Below are positions 35,145 through 46,512 of a DNA stretch of 64,000 nucleotides, piece by piece. Within the stretch, counting starts at the first letter, position 1, and every line of letters begins with the position of its first letter. The stretch spans positions 30,340 to 94,339 of the forward strand of contig NMRB01001409.1 in NCBI GenBank assembly GCA_002633025.1, read 5' to 3'. Origin of the DNA: Notospermus geniculatus. Its lineage: Eukaryota > Nemertea > Pilidiophora > Heteronemertea > Lineidae. Both the position numbers and the translations under genes were made by a program. Under the pieces are notes generated by a model. That model ran no database searches, was not told the origin of the DNA, and worked only from the letters and a program-made list of their open reading frames with translations.

Positions 35145-35638
35145 TCATTTAAAACAGAAGAACATAGCCCTTAGCCTCTCCTTCACGTCATTTCGGAATT
35201 TCTTTCCACCTCCGATGCAGTACAAGTAGAAATTGATACCAAAATTTAAATGCCAGACGTCGAGCAAGATAAAATACTGAGTATAATATCGCAAGATCCA
35301 GTATTCATTCGTCATATCATAAGACTCATGGATCTGTGGTAACCCTTTAATGACGGCATACGTTCTGTAAGGAATTGACGTCATGACGTAAGCGATACTG
35401 ACAAGAATCAACATTCTGGTCAAGTAGTTGGTCTCCTTCTCTCGTGTTTTCAGCTCTTTCTTGCTAATACCCATTTTCTTCCTTTCCTTTGATGCCATGT
35501 GCAACGAAATAACGATCCACACATTGCAGAAAACGATGAGAACAAACGGCAGGACTGTTCCGATGACCAACTGAGCCGAATTTCCCAGAATTTCAAGTTC
35601 AGGGGCATCGTCCACGATCATACGCACTATACCTTTAC
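35145..35638 (-). CDS. GPCR-2 exon 3 (TM5-TM7, C-tail)
   Basis: The acceptor is cctttcag/gtaaagg. It encodes ECL2 (IVRMIVDDAPELEIL), TM5, a lysine-rich ICL3, TM6, TM7 and a 22-residue tail. Its second half resembles GPCR-1 more than GPCR-3. Confidence 0.9.
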
Positions 35639-38600
35639 CTGAAAGGATGCAAGACGAGCGTTGGAATCTGTGCTTTCTATTTACCGGTATGACGTGGAAG
35701 CATCGATGACAAAAAATACTATTATTATTATTATATTTTTATTATTTTCCATATATCATAGCGCCCTTCCCAGTACAAATACAGCTCAAGGGCACTTTAC
35801 AATGGATTATACAAGTAATATAGACTGATAAAAAAGGCTACTTTAAAATATTGTGATATGCTGAACTAAAACATTATGAAAAAGGACAATTCTGAACTAA
35901 AACATTGTGAAAGGCAATTCGATAAAAATGGGTTTTTAAATTTCGTTTGAAGGCATTCAAATTGTCCAACGCTCGAAGGTGCAGAGGGAGGTCGTTCCAC
36001 AGCTTGGGGGCGCTTACATAGAAGGAGCGCTCGCCTGCTTTGGTTCTGTACCGTGGAACGACCAGCCGGTGCTGATCCATCGAGCGAAGGCGGCGACTTG
36101 GATGATAGCGTGATACCAGCTCGGAGCCAGATGAACTGCCCGGAAGGTATGAACTAATGCTTTATACTGGATGCGCTGAGCAACAGGGAGCCAGTGAAGC
36201 TCAGCTAAAATTGGTGTAATGTGCTCAGTCTTCTTAGTTCGTGTGATGATGCGGGCAGCCATGTTCTGAACCCGCTGTAGCCTATGTATTTGATTGTTTG
36301 GTAGGCCAATCAGCAGCACATTACAGTAGTCCAGTCTGGATGTCACCAGACCATGCACCAGAGGCTTTGTAGCATATTCCGTAAGATAGCCACGTAGCCT
36401 GCCAATATTTCTAAGATGCATGAAGCAGGACTTTACAATAGAGCTGACCTGGTCATGAAACTGGAGATGGTGATCAAAAATTACCCCCAGGTTACGGACA
36501 GCAGGACGGGGCAGTACATTCACGCCATTGATCCGCACAGAAATGTCCAGATCACTTGATGCCCCAGGCGTCAACAGCATGACTTCAGTTTTTTCACTGT
36601 TCAGCTTTAAGCAGTTGTCGCTCATCCATCTGTCAATGTCCTGCAGACACGCTTCGAGGCGGTCGAGTGACACCTGATGACCAGAGGAATCACGCCTCTT
36701 CAAAAAGATGTAGAGCTGAGTGTCGTCAGCGTACATGTGGTAATCTAGGCCATGGCCCCTGATGACTATTCCTCTGTCCCTCGAGTACAACTGTCAGAAG
36801 GCATATTCATTCCCCACCCCCTTTGATTGTTTTCGGTACGATTTTTTTGCGAAAATGTTGAGGTTATTTTTGAGGATCTTTCTGATTGGTCACATCGAAT
36901 CACATGATCTCAGCGGCACACTATGCTTCTCAGTAAAAAAATGGCCGCCATCCTTTTCTTCACTTGAGAAGTTCAACGCACTGTGGTACCATTACTAACC
37001 CTTCATCAGGTAAGGTACCATACTTCAACTCATTCTTTTATGTGTAGCAATATAGTTTCCATGCCTACTGACAACCACGTGTAATAAGATCATTCAAATA
37101 CGTAGATTAGAACTGTCTTGTCGAGCAGTCCTGATCGGTGTGTACAATCGCGAGCACTCCAGGGATATACGGTGTGCAGCGACCTTGTGTGTATGTATGA
37201 ACTAGGTTACCATAATAAACGCAGCGTGTCGCTTCAACCGGAACAACCGGGCCTAATCCCGCGAGATTCTGCGAGACTTGGGCTTGGGATCTAGAACAGA
37301 TCAACCTCGTCCCCACGTAAATGTCGGAGGCTTGTACCCTGTTGTTCAGGTTATGTGTACTGTCGCTTATGCAAGCCTGATTCATCTGACCATCGATGGT
37401 GGCGCTGACTGATATTTACAGCACCAGCGAACGTCATTATTGCCGTTAGGCTTGTTGTTTTATAAATGTTTTTTATTAATGTTACCAACTAGTCTTGGAC
37501 TCTAGCTATAAATTATGAAAAATATATTCTTGTTTGCTCGTCTTAGTTTTTCCTGTCTAATTTCCTTGCGGCAACTACGGCCCAAAGGCATTGTAATAGG
37601 AGCAGTCAGCCGCGCGTATTGCCAAAAGGCAGCAAGTTCTAGCGGACCAATGCAAAAGAAATGGATGGATCCGCTACAGTCAGAAACATCCGATGGCTTG
37701 GGAGCCAACCAACCTGTATTTTCTTCGTGGACGTATTGGAAAGTGAACATAATGTAGAGGTTTAAACCACTTATCAGTACAAACGTCGTCACTATGGTTA
37801 TCAAGGCCCGTCGTGTGGTGCAGAGGCTAGGAGCAACCATCGGAAACCTGACCACTATCAACCTATCCACCGTCATCTCGGCCAAGAGAAAGCCGGACAA
37901 AATGGCGAACACGTAGGCCAGATACCACATCAACCTGGAAAACAGTGCGAGAAGTTTTGCTATAAATTAGTTACTGACATTGCGTAGGAGACCTACGACA
38001 ATGGCCTTGTGGTTTGAAGTCAAGCACACTTAGCTTTATTCAGTCCACCCCTCGTACCTCTGACGAGAACTGTATTTCTGATATTCGTGAGTTTTCGCAA
38101 AGCCCCCGAAACGCCGACGCGAACGTCTATCCTATTGTTCGGTGCTCTCTCCGTGGCATCGAACAATGAGTTGGCGTTTCGGGGGCTTTGCGGAAACTCC
38201 CTATTATATCAGGTATGTTCGTCTGAATGCAGAGTATTACTTCTCTGAGAAAAAAAAGCTCGTTTTCCGTTATAGTGCAGAGCGAAAAAATCTTTTGATA
38301 CTCACTTCATATCAAATTCAGTTGGTGGATGCGTTTCCCAAATATTTTGAAATATTCCCCACACAAACTCTTCAACAAGAACCCCTGAATCAGCCATAGC
38401 TAAGGCAGTCATGTAGTTACAGGTCGAGATTCGTCTGTTATCCTTTTGTACTGTTATCAATATGGACATGATGTTTCCGATAAGTCCAATTGCTATAATA
38501 GGAATCCATGAATACTTCGCGGCGATCTCGTACACAATACGAAGGATCAGCACCGCTGGGTCTACCTCCGTGCTGACTGGTGATGATGAAGAAGAGCTGG

Positions 38601-38646
38601 GATACACATGTAGTGGCTCGGCCATCATCCCAGAAATCTTCTGCAT
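35145..38646 (-). CDS. GPCR-2: intact rhodopsin-type GPCR, 3 exons, 351 aa
   Basis: Exon 1 is 38646-38306 (341 nt), exon 2 is 37934-37714 (221 nt), exon 3 is 35638-35145 (494 nt); phases are 2 then 1, total 1056 nt. TM1 is about 43-66 with GNIMSI, TM2 76-100 with LAMAD, TM3 115-138 ending TVDRLIVVRFP in place of DRY, TM4 157-178 without the usual W, TM5 209-232 with LPF, TM6 258-281 with SIPYR in place of CWxP, and TM7 305-329 ending NFGINFYLYC, then a basic helix 8 and C349. No extracellular cysteine exists. The start could be M1 or M8; M8 (MAEP) aligns with the start of GPCR-3. Ligand unknown; likely a plasma-membrane sensory or peptide receptor. Confidence 0.9.
35724..36770 (-). mobile_element. 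5'-truncated CR1/L2-like LINE, reverse transcriptase part
   Basis: The minus frame from ~36764 has YADDTQLYIFLKR (RT catalytic motif), then ICL-like RT thumb sequence (NSEKTEVMLLTPG, LGVIFD, YCNVLL, LHWLPVAQR). A frameshift near 36100 separates it from YRTKAGERSFYVSAPKLWNDLP. The 3' end has taaagtgcccttgagctg and an att-repeat tail. The empty site in GPCR-5 intron 2 (47955-47975) and the direct repeat actatt on both sides define the insertion. Confidence 0.88.
36825..37060 (+). repeat. Dispersed repeat in GPCR-2 intron 2
   Basis: It matches 49549-49785 (plus) and 10525-10770 (minus). It is part of the duplicated block, so the 36.8 and 49.6 kb copies are one insertion seen twice. Confidence 0.75.
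37714..37934 (-). CDS. GPCR-2 exon 2 (TM3-TM4)
   Basis: The acceptor is ttccag/gttgatg and the donor acag/gttggt. All intact copies have a 221-nt exon here. Confidence 0.9.
38089..38199. mobile_element. 111-bp palindromic element in GPCR-2 intron 1
   Basis: The arms are gagttttcgcaaagcccccg and its near-complement. In GPCR-5 intron 1 (51930-51990) the left arm and the interior remain but the right arm is deleted. Confidence 0.75.
38306..38646 (-). CDS. GPCR-2 exon 1 (N-terminus, TM1-TM2)
   Basis: The donor is atgaa/gtgagt. It has a short serine-rich N-terminus with no sequon, then TM1, ICL1 (QKDNRRISTCN) and TM2. Confidence 0.9.
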
Positions 38647-38649
38647 TCA

Positions 38650-39428
38650 CCGACCGATGCTAGAGAGAGTGCAATGAACACATAAAATCATGCAAGTGAT
38701 TGAAATGAAATGGCTGTCTACCGGGTTTATGTTGAGGAACCGATGCCTGAATTTGTGTTGTGTCGCCCTGCATTTTTTGAGGTTCTTGTCCCCATCAGCC
38801 TAAGATCGACAGATAGACAATGTATAAACGTTGTTGGTTGTTGCATACTGACTTGGTGCAAATCCTGCTCAACCCATCGTCGTTGCTTTTCTTCTTTGTA
38901 AGTGATACCGCAAATGTAAGTAAGTTCTATAGTTTCATATTCAAAGTTAGCATCGACTCTGACTTGCTCCATGGGAATTATATTACAGTCATACATATCA
39001 CCGGGAACTTAAAAAATCGTATGCATTCTTGCAGCCAGTCGTCCTATGAGAGAAGGCTATTTTTCTTTCTTTCGGATTGGCAAACTGAGAAGTTGCAATC
39101 GGAAAATTTGCGAGGGATATAGAGTTACTACACGTATATAGAGTGAAGAATGGACTACACCACGGTGAAAGGTGTTCATTCCAGGGTGTTTTGAAGAGAT
39201 GCACTATAGAATTCCACATATAGTGAAGGTGATGTTGACAATCATAATGTTGATGTCTATTACCAGGATAATGCCGGTGGTATTGACAATATTCAACATT
39301 ATGCCTTGCCGGTAGGCCTATTGTTATCAATAAGGTGCTTATGGCGCTGACGTAGAGTAAATTGCAGCCAGCCTTTTTGACAACATTTGATATCTTAATC
39401 ATTGCATCTGGGGTCCTCATCAACTAGG
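38650..39428. other. Intergenic spacer GPCR-2/GPCR-3
   Basis: This is shared with 52434-53758 of the second block. No gene recognised. It should hold the GPCR-2 promoter. Confidence 0.5.
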
Positions 39429-39946
39429 CTACTGATTCATATTGTGAGAAGGCCATACCGAAAAGCAACCAAAAACAGACTTTAATTTCTCCTTTACGTC
39501 ATTTCGAAATTTCTCACCACCTCCGATGCAGTACAAGTAGAAATTGATACCAAAGTTAATCTCCCAGATGTTAAGCATGATGTAATGCTGACAGAAGTAT
39601 CGCAATGACCAGTATTCCTTTGACATATCGTATAAAGCCTTGATCTCTTGAATCCCGATGATGACGACATTGATTCGATACGGAATAGACGTCATGACGT
39701 AAGCGATACTGACAAGAATCAACATTCTGGTCAAGTAGTTTGTCTCCTTCTCTCGTGTTTTTTTGTCCTTGTGGCTGACACCCATTTTGTTCCTTTCCTT
39801 AGATGCGCTGTGCAGCGCGATTACGATCCACACATTACAGAAAACAATGATTACAAAAGGCAGAACTGTCCCGATGGCTAATTGCACCGAATTTCCGAGA
39901 TTTTCTAATTCAGGTGCATCTTCGACGGTCATTCGAATACCATGCC
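39429..39946 (-). CDS. GPCR-3 exon 3 (TM5-TM7, C-tail)
   Basis: The acceptor is attacag/ggcatgg. ECL2 is HGIRMTVEDAPELENLG. The frame is open to TAG at 39429-39431. Confidence 0.9.
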
Positions 39947-42294
39947 CTGTAATTTGAGACAGGTCTCGATCGCCAAAAACAAACAAAAAATGCCAATAAC
40001 CCCCCTTAGGAATACACCATCACCAGGGTGAACTCCAGGGTGCCATTGAAGGGATGAACTATAAAGGGAGTAAGAAATAAAAGTAGAAAATAAGAAGTGG
40101 GAAATTTTGCACGAATTTTTCAATTTCTCAAATTGGGAGAAAATTTTTTCCCATTTTGAGAAATAGCGCCTGAAAAATCAGACAAAATGTCATGTCATTT
40201 TAAGAAAATTTTTCAAAATGGGAAAAAAACTTTCTCCCAATTTGAGAAATTGAAAAATTCGGCAAAATTCCAAAATCTCCCACTTCTTAAACTTTCCACT
40301 TTTATTTCATACTCCCTTTTAGATCTGAATTCGATAATAGTATAGGGTGATGTGACATTCGTAACTTACCAGGGTAATGTGATGTTGAGTCAATTAACAT
40401 TCGTGGACAGAGCACAGCGTGGTTGCTGTATTAAAGCACCACGGTATTGCCACTTTCTGTCGACAGCCGGCGCCACCGGTAGCCGTTCTCCAATACTGTA
40501 GTTAAGCCTGTCGCCCCAGTGTTGGATAATGTATGATTACACTACAATGCACGTAGTAGCATGCGTAGTTTACCAAGTCGTCAATAGAGGTCTCCCTTAA
40601 CGCGGGTAGGTGTAACGCAGGATTGGGAAGCAATACTGTGGTCCTTTAAGAAACACTATTTCTTACCGGTATCTTTGTCACGAACCTCCTTATAGGTGAA
40701 CATGATATACAGATTCAAACCACTTATCAAAACAAATGTCCCAGCAATAGTTTTAAAGGCCCGGCGTGATGTGCAGAGCCGTGGAGCAGCCATCGGGAAT
40801 CTGACCACTATCAACCTGTCCACCGTCATCTCAGCCAAGAGAAAACCTGACGATATGGCGAATACGAAGGCGAGATACAAAATCAGCCTGAAAAACGAAC
40901 ACACTGTATTATCCCTTTTGTTACTCTCTGGAAACAGACCTGATTATTTCAGGATCCACTACGACCGTAGCAAGTCAGAGGTCTTTTTGTACATTTAGTA
41001 CATGTACATTTAAATGACTCTCACTCACTAGTCTAAAGCCTAGGTCACATATCCACTCCGGGGCCCGTACGGCGAGTAAAATCAGACATTTTGGCCAATT
41101 TCTACGGTGCCCAGTTTGATCTAGTTTAATTTCCGCTTATCCATTGAGGCGATTTCGGCATAATTCAGCTTCGATCTGAGTTTCAGTCTCAAAAATCCAC
41201 AGCAAGCCGCTGGGTGGGGAAAATCGTACGGCGCCCGGTGGCATTTGTGACCCAGGCTTTAGGCAATCATGGATTTTGTTGGTGTATTTTTCAAGAAAGG
41301 CTGTTTCCTTTGCTTGACTGAACCTGTGAATAAAACCTGTACGACGCCGGTAATTTGTAAGGTTAGTTGGATTCTACCGTACACAGAAAGAAAAAACGAT
41401 CTCATCTCGAGATAAAATGAATCTCCAACTCTTGTCCATAAAATGAGTTTCTTTTGCAACTCGAATAGACATAACTGGGTCTCCACTTGAGATGACATTG
41501 TCTCCAACTGGTTAAAATGATTCTCAGCTGTTTCCACCGGATTGTCTGTTGTCTCAAATCAAATAAACAAGTGATGTCTCCATATATATTTTTTAAAAAA
41601 ACGTTTCACACCCAGTGGGTTTCGAACCCAGGACCCTATGATCGGAAGTCGGATACCAGAACCACCACACCTGCGAGCTTCTCATGAGCAGATTTTGGTT
41701 CCCCTCAGTTTGTTTCCAATTTTCTCCAGCTGACGCCCTGTCCCATCGTCTCGAGAACTGAGGAAACTCAAAATGAGTAGACTTTGTCTCCACTTCAGAA
41801 TGAGACTCCAGTTGAAGTTATCTCCAGTCGATGCAAGAGAGCTCCAGCCTTAGAAAACGGTTACTCATTCTCGGTTCGAATAGCAAAGGAAACTCATTTT
41901 AGGGACAAAATAGTAGGCTGGAGACTCATTTTATCTGGAGTTGAGATCGATTTTTTTTCTGTGTACACTCGGAAGCTCACTGCATGTCAAACTCGGTCGG
42001 TGGATGCGATTCCTTTATGTTGAGAAATACTCCCCACACAAGTTCTGCAACAAGGACCCCTGAATCAGCCAGAGCTAAGGCAGTCATGTAGTTACAGGTG
42101 GAGATTCGTCTGTTATCCTTCTGTACTGTTATCAATATGGACATGATGTTTCCGAAAAGTCCAATAGCTATAATTGGAATCCATGAATACTTCGTAACGA
42201 TTTCGTGCACAACACGAAGGATCAGCACCTCTGGGTCTACCTCCGTGCTGACTGGTGATAATGAAGAAGTGATGGGGTACGGTGACGCTGCCAT
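39429..42294 (-). CDS. GPCR-3: intact rhodopsin-type GPCR, 3 exons, 350 aa
   Basis: Exon 1 is 42294-41981 (314 nt), exon 2 is 40887-40667 (221 nt), exon 3 is 39946-39429 (518 nt), total 1053 nt in frame. It starts MAASPYPITS and has TM1 with GNIMSI, TM2 with LALAD, TM3 ending TVDRLIVVRFP, TM5 with LPF, TM6 with SIPYR and TM7 with NFGINFYLYC. The C-tail (FGCFSVWPSHNMNQ) is longer than in GPCR-2. No extracellular cysteine. The sequence just upstream of the ATG (tttctgcag) resembles an acceptor, so a 5' UTR exon may exist. Function as for GPCR-2. Confidence 0.9.
40053..40322. mobile_element. 270-bp palindromic element in GPCR-3 intron 2
   Basis: The ends are aaagggagta and tactccctttt; the inner arms are caatttctcaaattgggaga and complement. 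The same element is at the same place in GPCR-6 (54603-54872). Confidence 0.75.
40667..40887 (-). CDS. GPCR-3 exon 2 (TM3-TM4)
   Basis: The acceptor is tttttcag/gctgat and the donor accg/gtaaga. By reading it is identical to 55217-55437. Confidence 0.9.
41036..41260. mobile_element. ~225-bp element in GPCR-3 intron 1, absent in GPCR-6
   Basis: The ends are aagcctaggtcacatatcca and gtggcatttgtgacccaggctt. The empty site is gtctaaggcaatc at 55582-55594. The target duplication is ambiguous (TA-rich). Confidence 0.75.
41376..41966. mobile_element. ~590-bp inverted-repeat element with tRNA-like segment, GPCR-3 intron 1
   Basis: The ends are acacagaaagaaaaaacgat and ...gatcgattttttttctgtgt. A minus-strand tRNA-like stretch (41609-41680) has tgtggtggttctgg and a perfect B-box-like ggttcgaaacc. 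The interior is inverted relative to the copy at 55706-56255. Confidence 0.8.
41981..42294 (-). CDS. GPCR-3 exon 1 (N-terminus, TM1-TM2)
   Basis: The donor is atgca/gtgagc. It is nearly identical to GPCR-6 exon 1 at 56270-56583. Confidence 0.9.
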
Positions 42295-42339
42295 TATTCC
42301 AGAGACCTGCAGAAATCACGGCCGATGCTTTCAGGAATG

Positions 42340-42940
42340 AAATGAACGCTCAAGTAGTCAGTCATGCAAACTATGTGAATACGGGTGACCGATTTTTGGT
42401 TCAGGAATCATTGTGTCAATTTGTGCCGATTCGCACTGCACAGCGGCATTCTTGTCAACACACTAACATTTACTGATGTCAGTGGTGTCGTTGTTGTTGC
42501 AGACTGACTTGGAGCAAATGCTGCACAACATCCATCGTCGTTGTTTTTATTCCTTGTAAGTAATACCTCGAGCATAAATACAATATAAGTTACGATGTTT
42601 CATATTCAATGTAACATGTAGCATCGACTCTCGCTTCATGCGAATTACGTTCCATACACATTATCGCGAAGCAAAAAAAAATCCGAATGCGTTTACAGCC
42701 AGCCGCCCTAGCAGGAGGCTACCTTTTCTTCCTTTCTGATTTGGCAAATCGAGAAGTTTCAATTGGGCAACCTGGGAATGCGGAAAACAACGACTGTGTA
42801 ATCATACATTTTACACGAGCAAAGACCCGATGGGCCGTGGTGCTCAAAATGACGATGATGATGAAATGAAGTTGACGACGATGATGATTTCGAATTGACA
42901 ACATGCGAATAATGATTTCTTGTCAAAGAGGTACACTCTT
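42340..42940. other. 5' flank of GPCR-3
   Basis: It is shared with 56629-57045 of the second block up to about 42755. No gene recognised. It should contain the GPCR-3 promoter; no TATA box or binding site was assigned. Confidence 0.4.
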
Positions 42941-43920
42941 GTAGGAAAGTAAAAGGACAGCAAGTTATCCTAAATATCTCAAAAACCACTGGAGCTACAG
43001 CAATGGTATTTGCACCCAGTCTGTAGCAACATGTTGGGCATAGAACCATGGTGTTTTGATAAAAATCAATTTTAATTAATTAAGAGAAAAATGACATTTT
43101 ATAAAATCACTTTTTTGACAATTTTTGAAAATTGTCCGATTTCAAATTTTCTTCCTTCATTATATTCAACTTGCCTGACTGACCAACATCTGCAACTTAT
43201 CCTTTTTAGAATCTCACGAGAAAATGCCTTTTTTGGCATTTTTAGCAAAAATAAATCCCACTCAGACAGTCACCTGGAAACACCTCTGGGACAGCCCCTC
43301 TTTAGGATTTTATACTCTGAAGAGCAGGCCTAGGCAGTTCCAGTTCAGTTCTCACGTTATGCACCAAATGAGAAGTGACACTGACTTCAACCCATGTCTG
43401 TTCAGTGCAAAACCTCATCAATACCATGAATTGGCTTTTATTTGTAAAAGGAAGTTACGTCATACTGTCAATATAACAAGGGTCTTGGGAGACCACAGGT
43501 TTTGTTGATCACTGTCTGTTATGACAACAAGATTCCCGGCTAAGAGGGCTGTCCTAGAGGTGTTGTCCGTTTGACTGTATGAGTGGGATTTATTTTGCTG
43601 AAAAATGCAAAAAGAGGCACTTTCTCTTGATATTTTAAAAGGGAAAAGTTGCAGATGTTGGTCAGTCAGTCAAGTGGAATGTAATGAAGAAAGAAAAATT
43701 GAAATCGGACGATTTTTCAAAAATTGTGAAAAAAGGCATTTTACAAAATGTCATTTTTCTCTTAATTAATTAAAATTGATATTTGTCAACACGCCAGGGT
43801 TCTATGCCCAACATGTTGCTACAGACTGGGTGCAAATACCATTGCTGTAGCTCCAGTGGTTTTTTGAGATATTTAGGATAACTTGCTGTCCTTTTACTTT
43901 CCTACAAGAGTGTACGTGAG
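42931..43920. mobile_element. ~980-bp element with ~270-bp terminal inverted repeats
   Basis: The left arm tacactcttgtaggaaagta... (about 42931-43210) mirrors the right arm ...tactttcctacaagagtgta (about 43644-43914). The interior has short frames only. It is absent from the second block, where the flanks join near 57044. Confidence 0.82.
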
Positions 43921-44215
43921 GCCAATCTACGATTGTGGTACCGTACTCTTTGGACTTGAATCGTACCCTCCGGACATGGGTGTGCTGGTCCGTCAGCGGC
44001 AACTTACCTACAGTCATTGGTGACACGATGAGCTGAACATGTGACTTCAACTGCAGTTTGATCATGACATATTCAACTCCTTCGTTATCCAATCACCGTT
44101 ATAGTCTTGTAAAGGGCAGACATCAGTCCTTAAGGGCCCACTTCTCAAAAGCTTTTCATCTGTTACTGATTTATACAGTGAGAAGCCTTTGCAACAGCAA
44201 GAAATATTCCTTAAT

Positions 44216-45863
44216 TTTTTCTTTTTTAAAATAGTCTCAATTTTCTACTACACCACTTTCGTTCTTGAATCTTATGTAAACGTATTGATGGGTGCCGTGT
44301 TGATCAGCAATGATATAAAAATGAAGAAATTCGAAAACACCTTTTTCATGATCAACTTAGTATTATTGAGACTAGCTTTCGACCCCTACTAGGTCTTCAT
44401 CAGGTCTGATGGAAAACATTGGTTACATGGTATATAAGGCAGAAAACAATGACTGAAATGCAATATAGACAGTAGACTAGTACCTGGTCCTACCGATGGT
44501 GTCGCTTTTGAATGGTAGGACCAGTCGTGGCCGCCATTTGTGGAGGAATTCTGACAGTGACGTCACTTGAAAATTTTATGTAAATTATGTAAATTTATTC
44601 AATTCTCAATACGGCTGACGTACCAGAATGCAGATAGAAGGTGACCGACCTTTGACCCAGGAAATTCACCAATCACGCCGGGGGTTTTCCATGTTAAAAA
44701 TAGAAAATCTATCAACATAATAGTTCACATACTTACCACCTGCGCCAGCACCGACCAATCAGAGGCACGAAGGCGGTAGGCACGCCCGGTCCTAACATAT
44801 GCAAAAGCCCGATGTAAAATAGTTAGGATCGGGTACCAGTCTATATAGACAGGATCTGCTGCACAAAGGGCAGAGAACTATGTACACACGGAAAACATCC
44901 AGGGATAATGCTAAGTCACAGTATCGCTAAAGGATGGTAAGCTCACCACATCAGTTCATAGGAAACCGACGGACACTTTCAGTTACCTTCACCCGGACAG
45001 CTCCCATCCTCCACACACCAAACGCTCAATAGTGTACAGTCAGGCACTACGGTACAACAGGATCTGCTCTGAACCCGAGGTAAGAAACAAACAAGTGAAA
45101 GAACTGAAAAGTGCATTTCACAACCTCGGATACAAAAGCAGCATTGTGGACAAACAAGTGACTCGAGCTTTAAGTGTTCCTAGAGAGGACCTCCTGCAAT
45201 ACAGACAAGCCAAGGAGGAGGAACGTGTACCGCTGGTGATGACCTACCATCCCAACTTACTAGGAATTAAACGCATCATCAGGGACCTACAGCCAATACT
45301 GGACAATGACCCCACTCTGAACAAAATTTTCCCGTGCCCGCCAGTCCGTAGCAAAATCGCACAGTCACTCCCCAACGGAACCTATCCATGCGATAAACAT
45401 TTACCCACTTCATTTGTGTACATTACAATTTTTCTTAATCCTCTTCTTGTACCCCTACAAGCCAGCATTCTTCTACTTTCACACCGTTACTCTACTATGT
45501 TTGACTTAGCATTATCCCTGGATGTTTCCCTTTGTGCAGCAGATCCTGTTTATATTGCATTTCAGTCATTGTTTTCTGCCTTATATACCATGTAACCAAT
45601 GTTTTCCATCAGACCTGATGAAGACCTAGTAGGGGTCGAAAGCTAGTCTCAATAATACTAAGTTGATCATGAAAAAGGTGTTTTCGAATTTCTTCATTTT
45701 TATGTTCTTGAATCTTATCAATGTTTTATCCACTCGTTCCAAATCATGTTGTATGTTTTATCCATTGCTTTCCTTTTACTGTCTTTTATTTGAGTAAAGT
45801 GCCCTTGAGCACCTTGGTGGAAACGGCACTTTAAAAAATGGTATTTATTATTATTTATTTGTA
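44216..45863 (+). mobile_element. LINE 3' fragment (44216-44275 + 45719-45863) split by a Penelope-like element
   Basis: The right part has gagtaaagtgcccttgagca and a tttattattattt tail, as in CR1/L2-type LINEs. It replaces the C-terminal code of the GPCR-4 exon. The Penelope-like insertion separates its two parts with a 15-bp duplication. Confidence 0.75.
44276..45703 (+). mobile_element. Truncated Penelope-like element with inverted terminal repeats
   Basis: It is flanked by gttcttgaatcttat at 44261-44275 and 45704-45718. Inverted ~150-bp repeats lie at about 44315-44467 and 45551-45703. The plus frame at ~44920-45430 reads LTTSVHRKPTDTFSYLHPD, HTKRSIVYSQALRYNRICS, VPLVMTYHPNL and LPNGTYPCDK, a series typical of the Penelope RT C-terminal region. 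The palm domain and the GIY-YIG endonuclease are missing, so it is a dead fragment. Confidence 0.85.
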
Positions 45864-46335
45864 ATTTCTCCTTTACGTTATTCCGAAATTTTCTACCACC
45901 CCCAATGCAGTACAGATAGAAACTGATACCAAAATTCATGTCCCAGATGTTAAGCAGGATGAAGTGCTCACAAAAGTATCGCAGTGACCAGTATTCCTTT
46001 GTCATATCGTACATTTCGTTGATCTGAGGGATTTCTCTGATGACAACATACAATCGAATCGGAATGGACGTCATCACGTAAGCAATGCTGACAAGAATCA
46101 ACATTCTGGTCAAGTAGTTTGTCTCCTTCTATCGTGTTTTTTTTGTCCTTGTTGCTGACACCCATTTTGTTCCTTTCTTCAGATGCGCTGTGCAGCGCGA
46201 TTACGATCCACACATTGCAGAAAACAATGATTACAAAAGGCAGAACTGTCCCGATGGCTAACTGCCCCCAATTCCCCAGATTTTCTAATTCAGGAGCGCC
46301 TTCGACAATATACAATATACCTCTGAGTATTGCCC
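45864..46335 (-). pseudogene. GPCR-4: orphan exon 3 of a GPCR
   Basis: TM5 to TM7 are legible (VIIVFCNVWIVIALHSAS, TRMLILVSIAYVMTSIPIR, NFGISFYLYCIGGG). An extra A in the lysine run of ICL3 shifts the frame, and a CGAG to CGAT change just after would give TAG. The C-terminus runs into LINE sequence. No exon 1 or 2 lies upstream before GPCR-5. It is the block 1 counterpart of GPCR-7 exon 3. Confidence 0.88.
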
Positions 46336-46394
46336 CATACAGTCACACTAAGGATTACTGCAAAAGTAATTACCCCCTGATTGCATTAACATTA

Positions 46395-46512
46395 GGGAGG
46401 TTTCGCAAGCGCACGGTAAGGCCCTACGACGACGTTTATCTATTGTGTGGGTATACCCAAACAATAGATAAACGTGGTCGTATGGTCTAACCGGGCGCTT
46501 GCGAAACCTCCC
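46395..46512. mobile_element. 118-bp palindromic element, GGGAGGTTTCGCAAGCGC ends
   Basis: The ends are near-perfect complements flanked by TA on both sides. The inner arms are gtttatctattgt and complement. Confidence 0.78.

Noticed and set aside
39648-39881. Plus-strand frames opposite GPCR exon 3 (also 46119-46490, 54313-54507)
   Set aside because: They are antisense shadows of the conserved TM5-TM6 code.
41609-41680. Functional tRNA gene
   Set aside because: The B-box is good, but I could not pair a full acceptor stem and anticodon arm. It sits inside a repeat element.
44189-44392. 67-codon plus frame at the start of the Penelope-like element
   Set aside because: It crosses the LINE/Penelope border and its terminal repeat; it has no protein signature.
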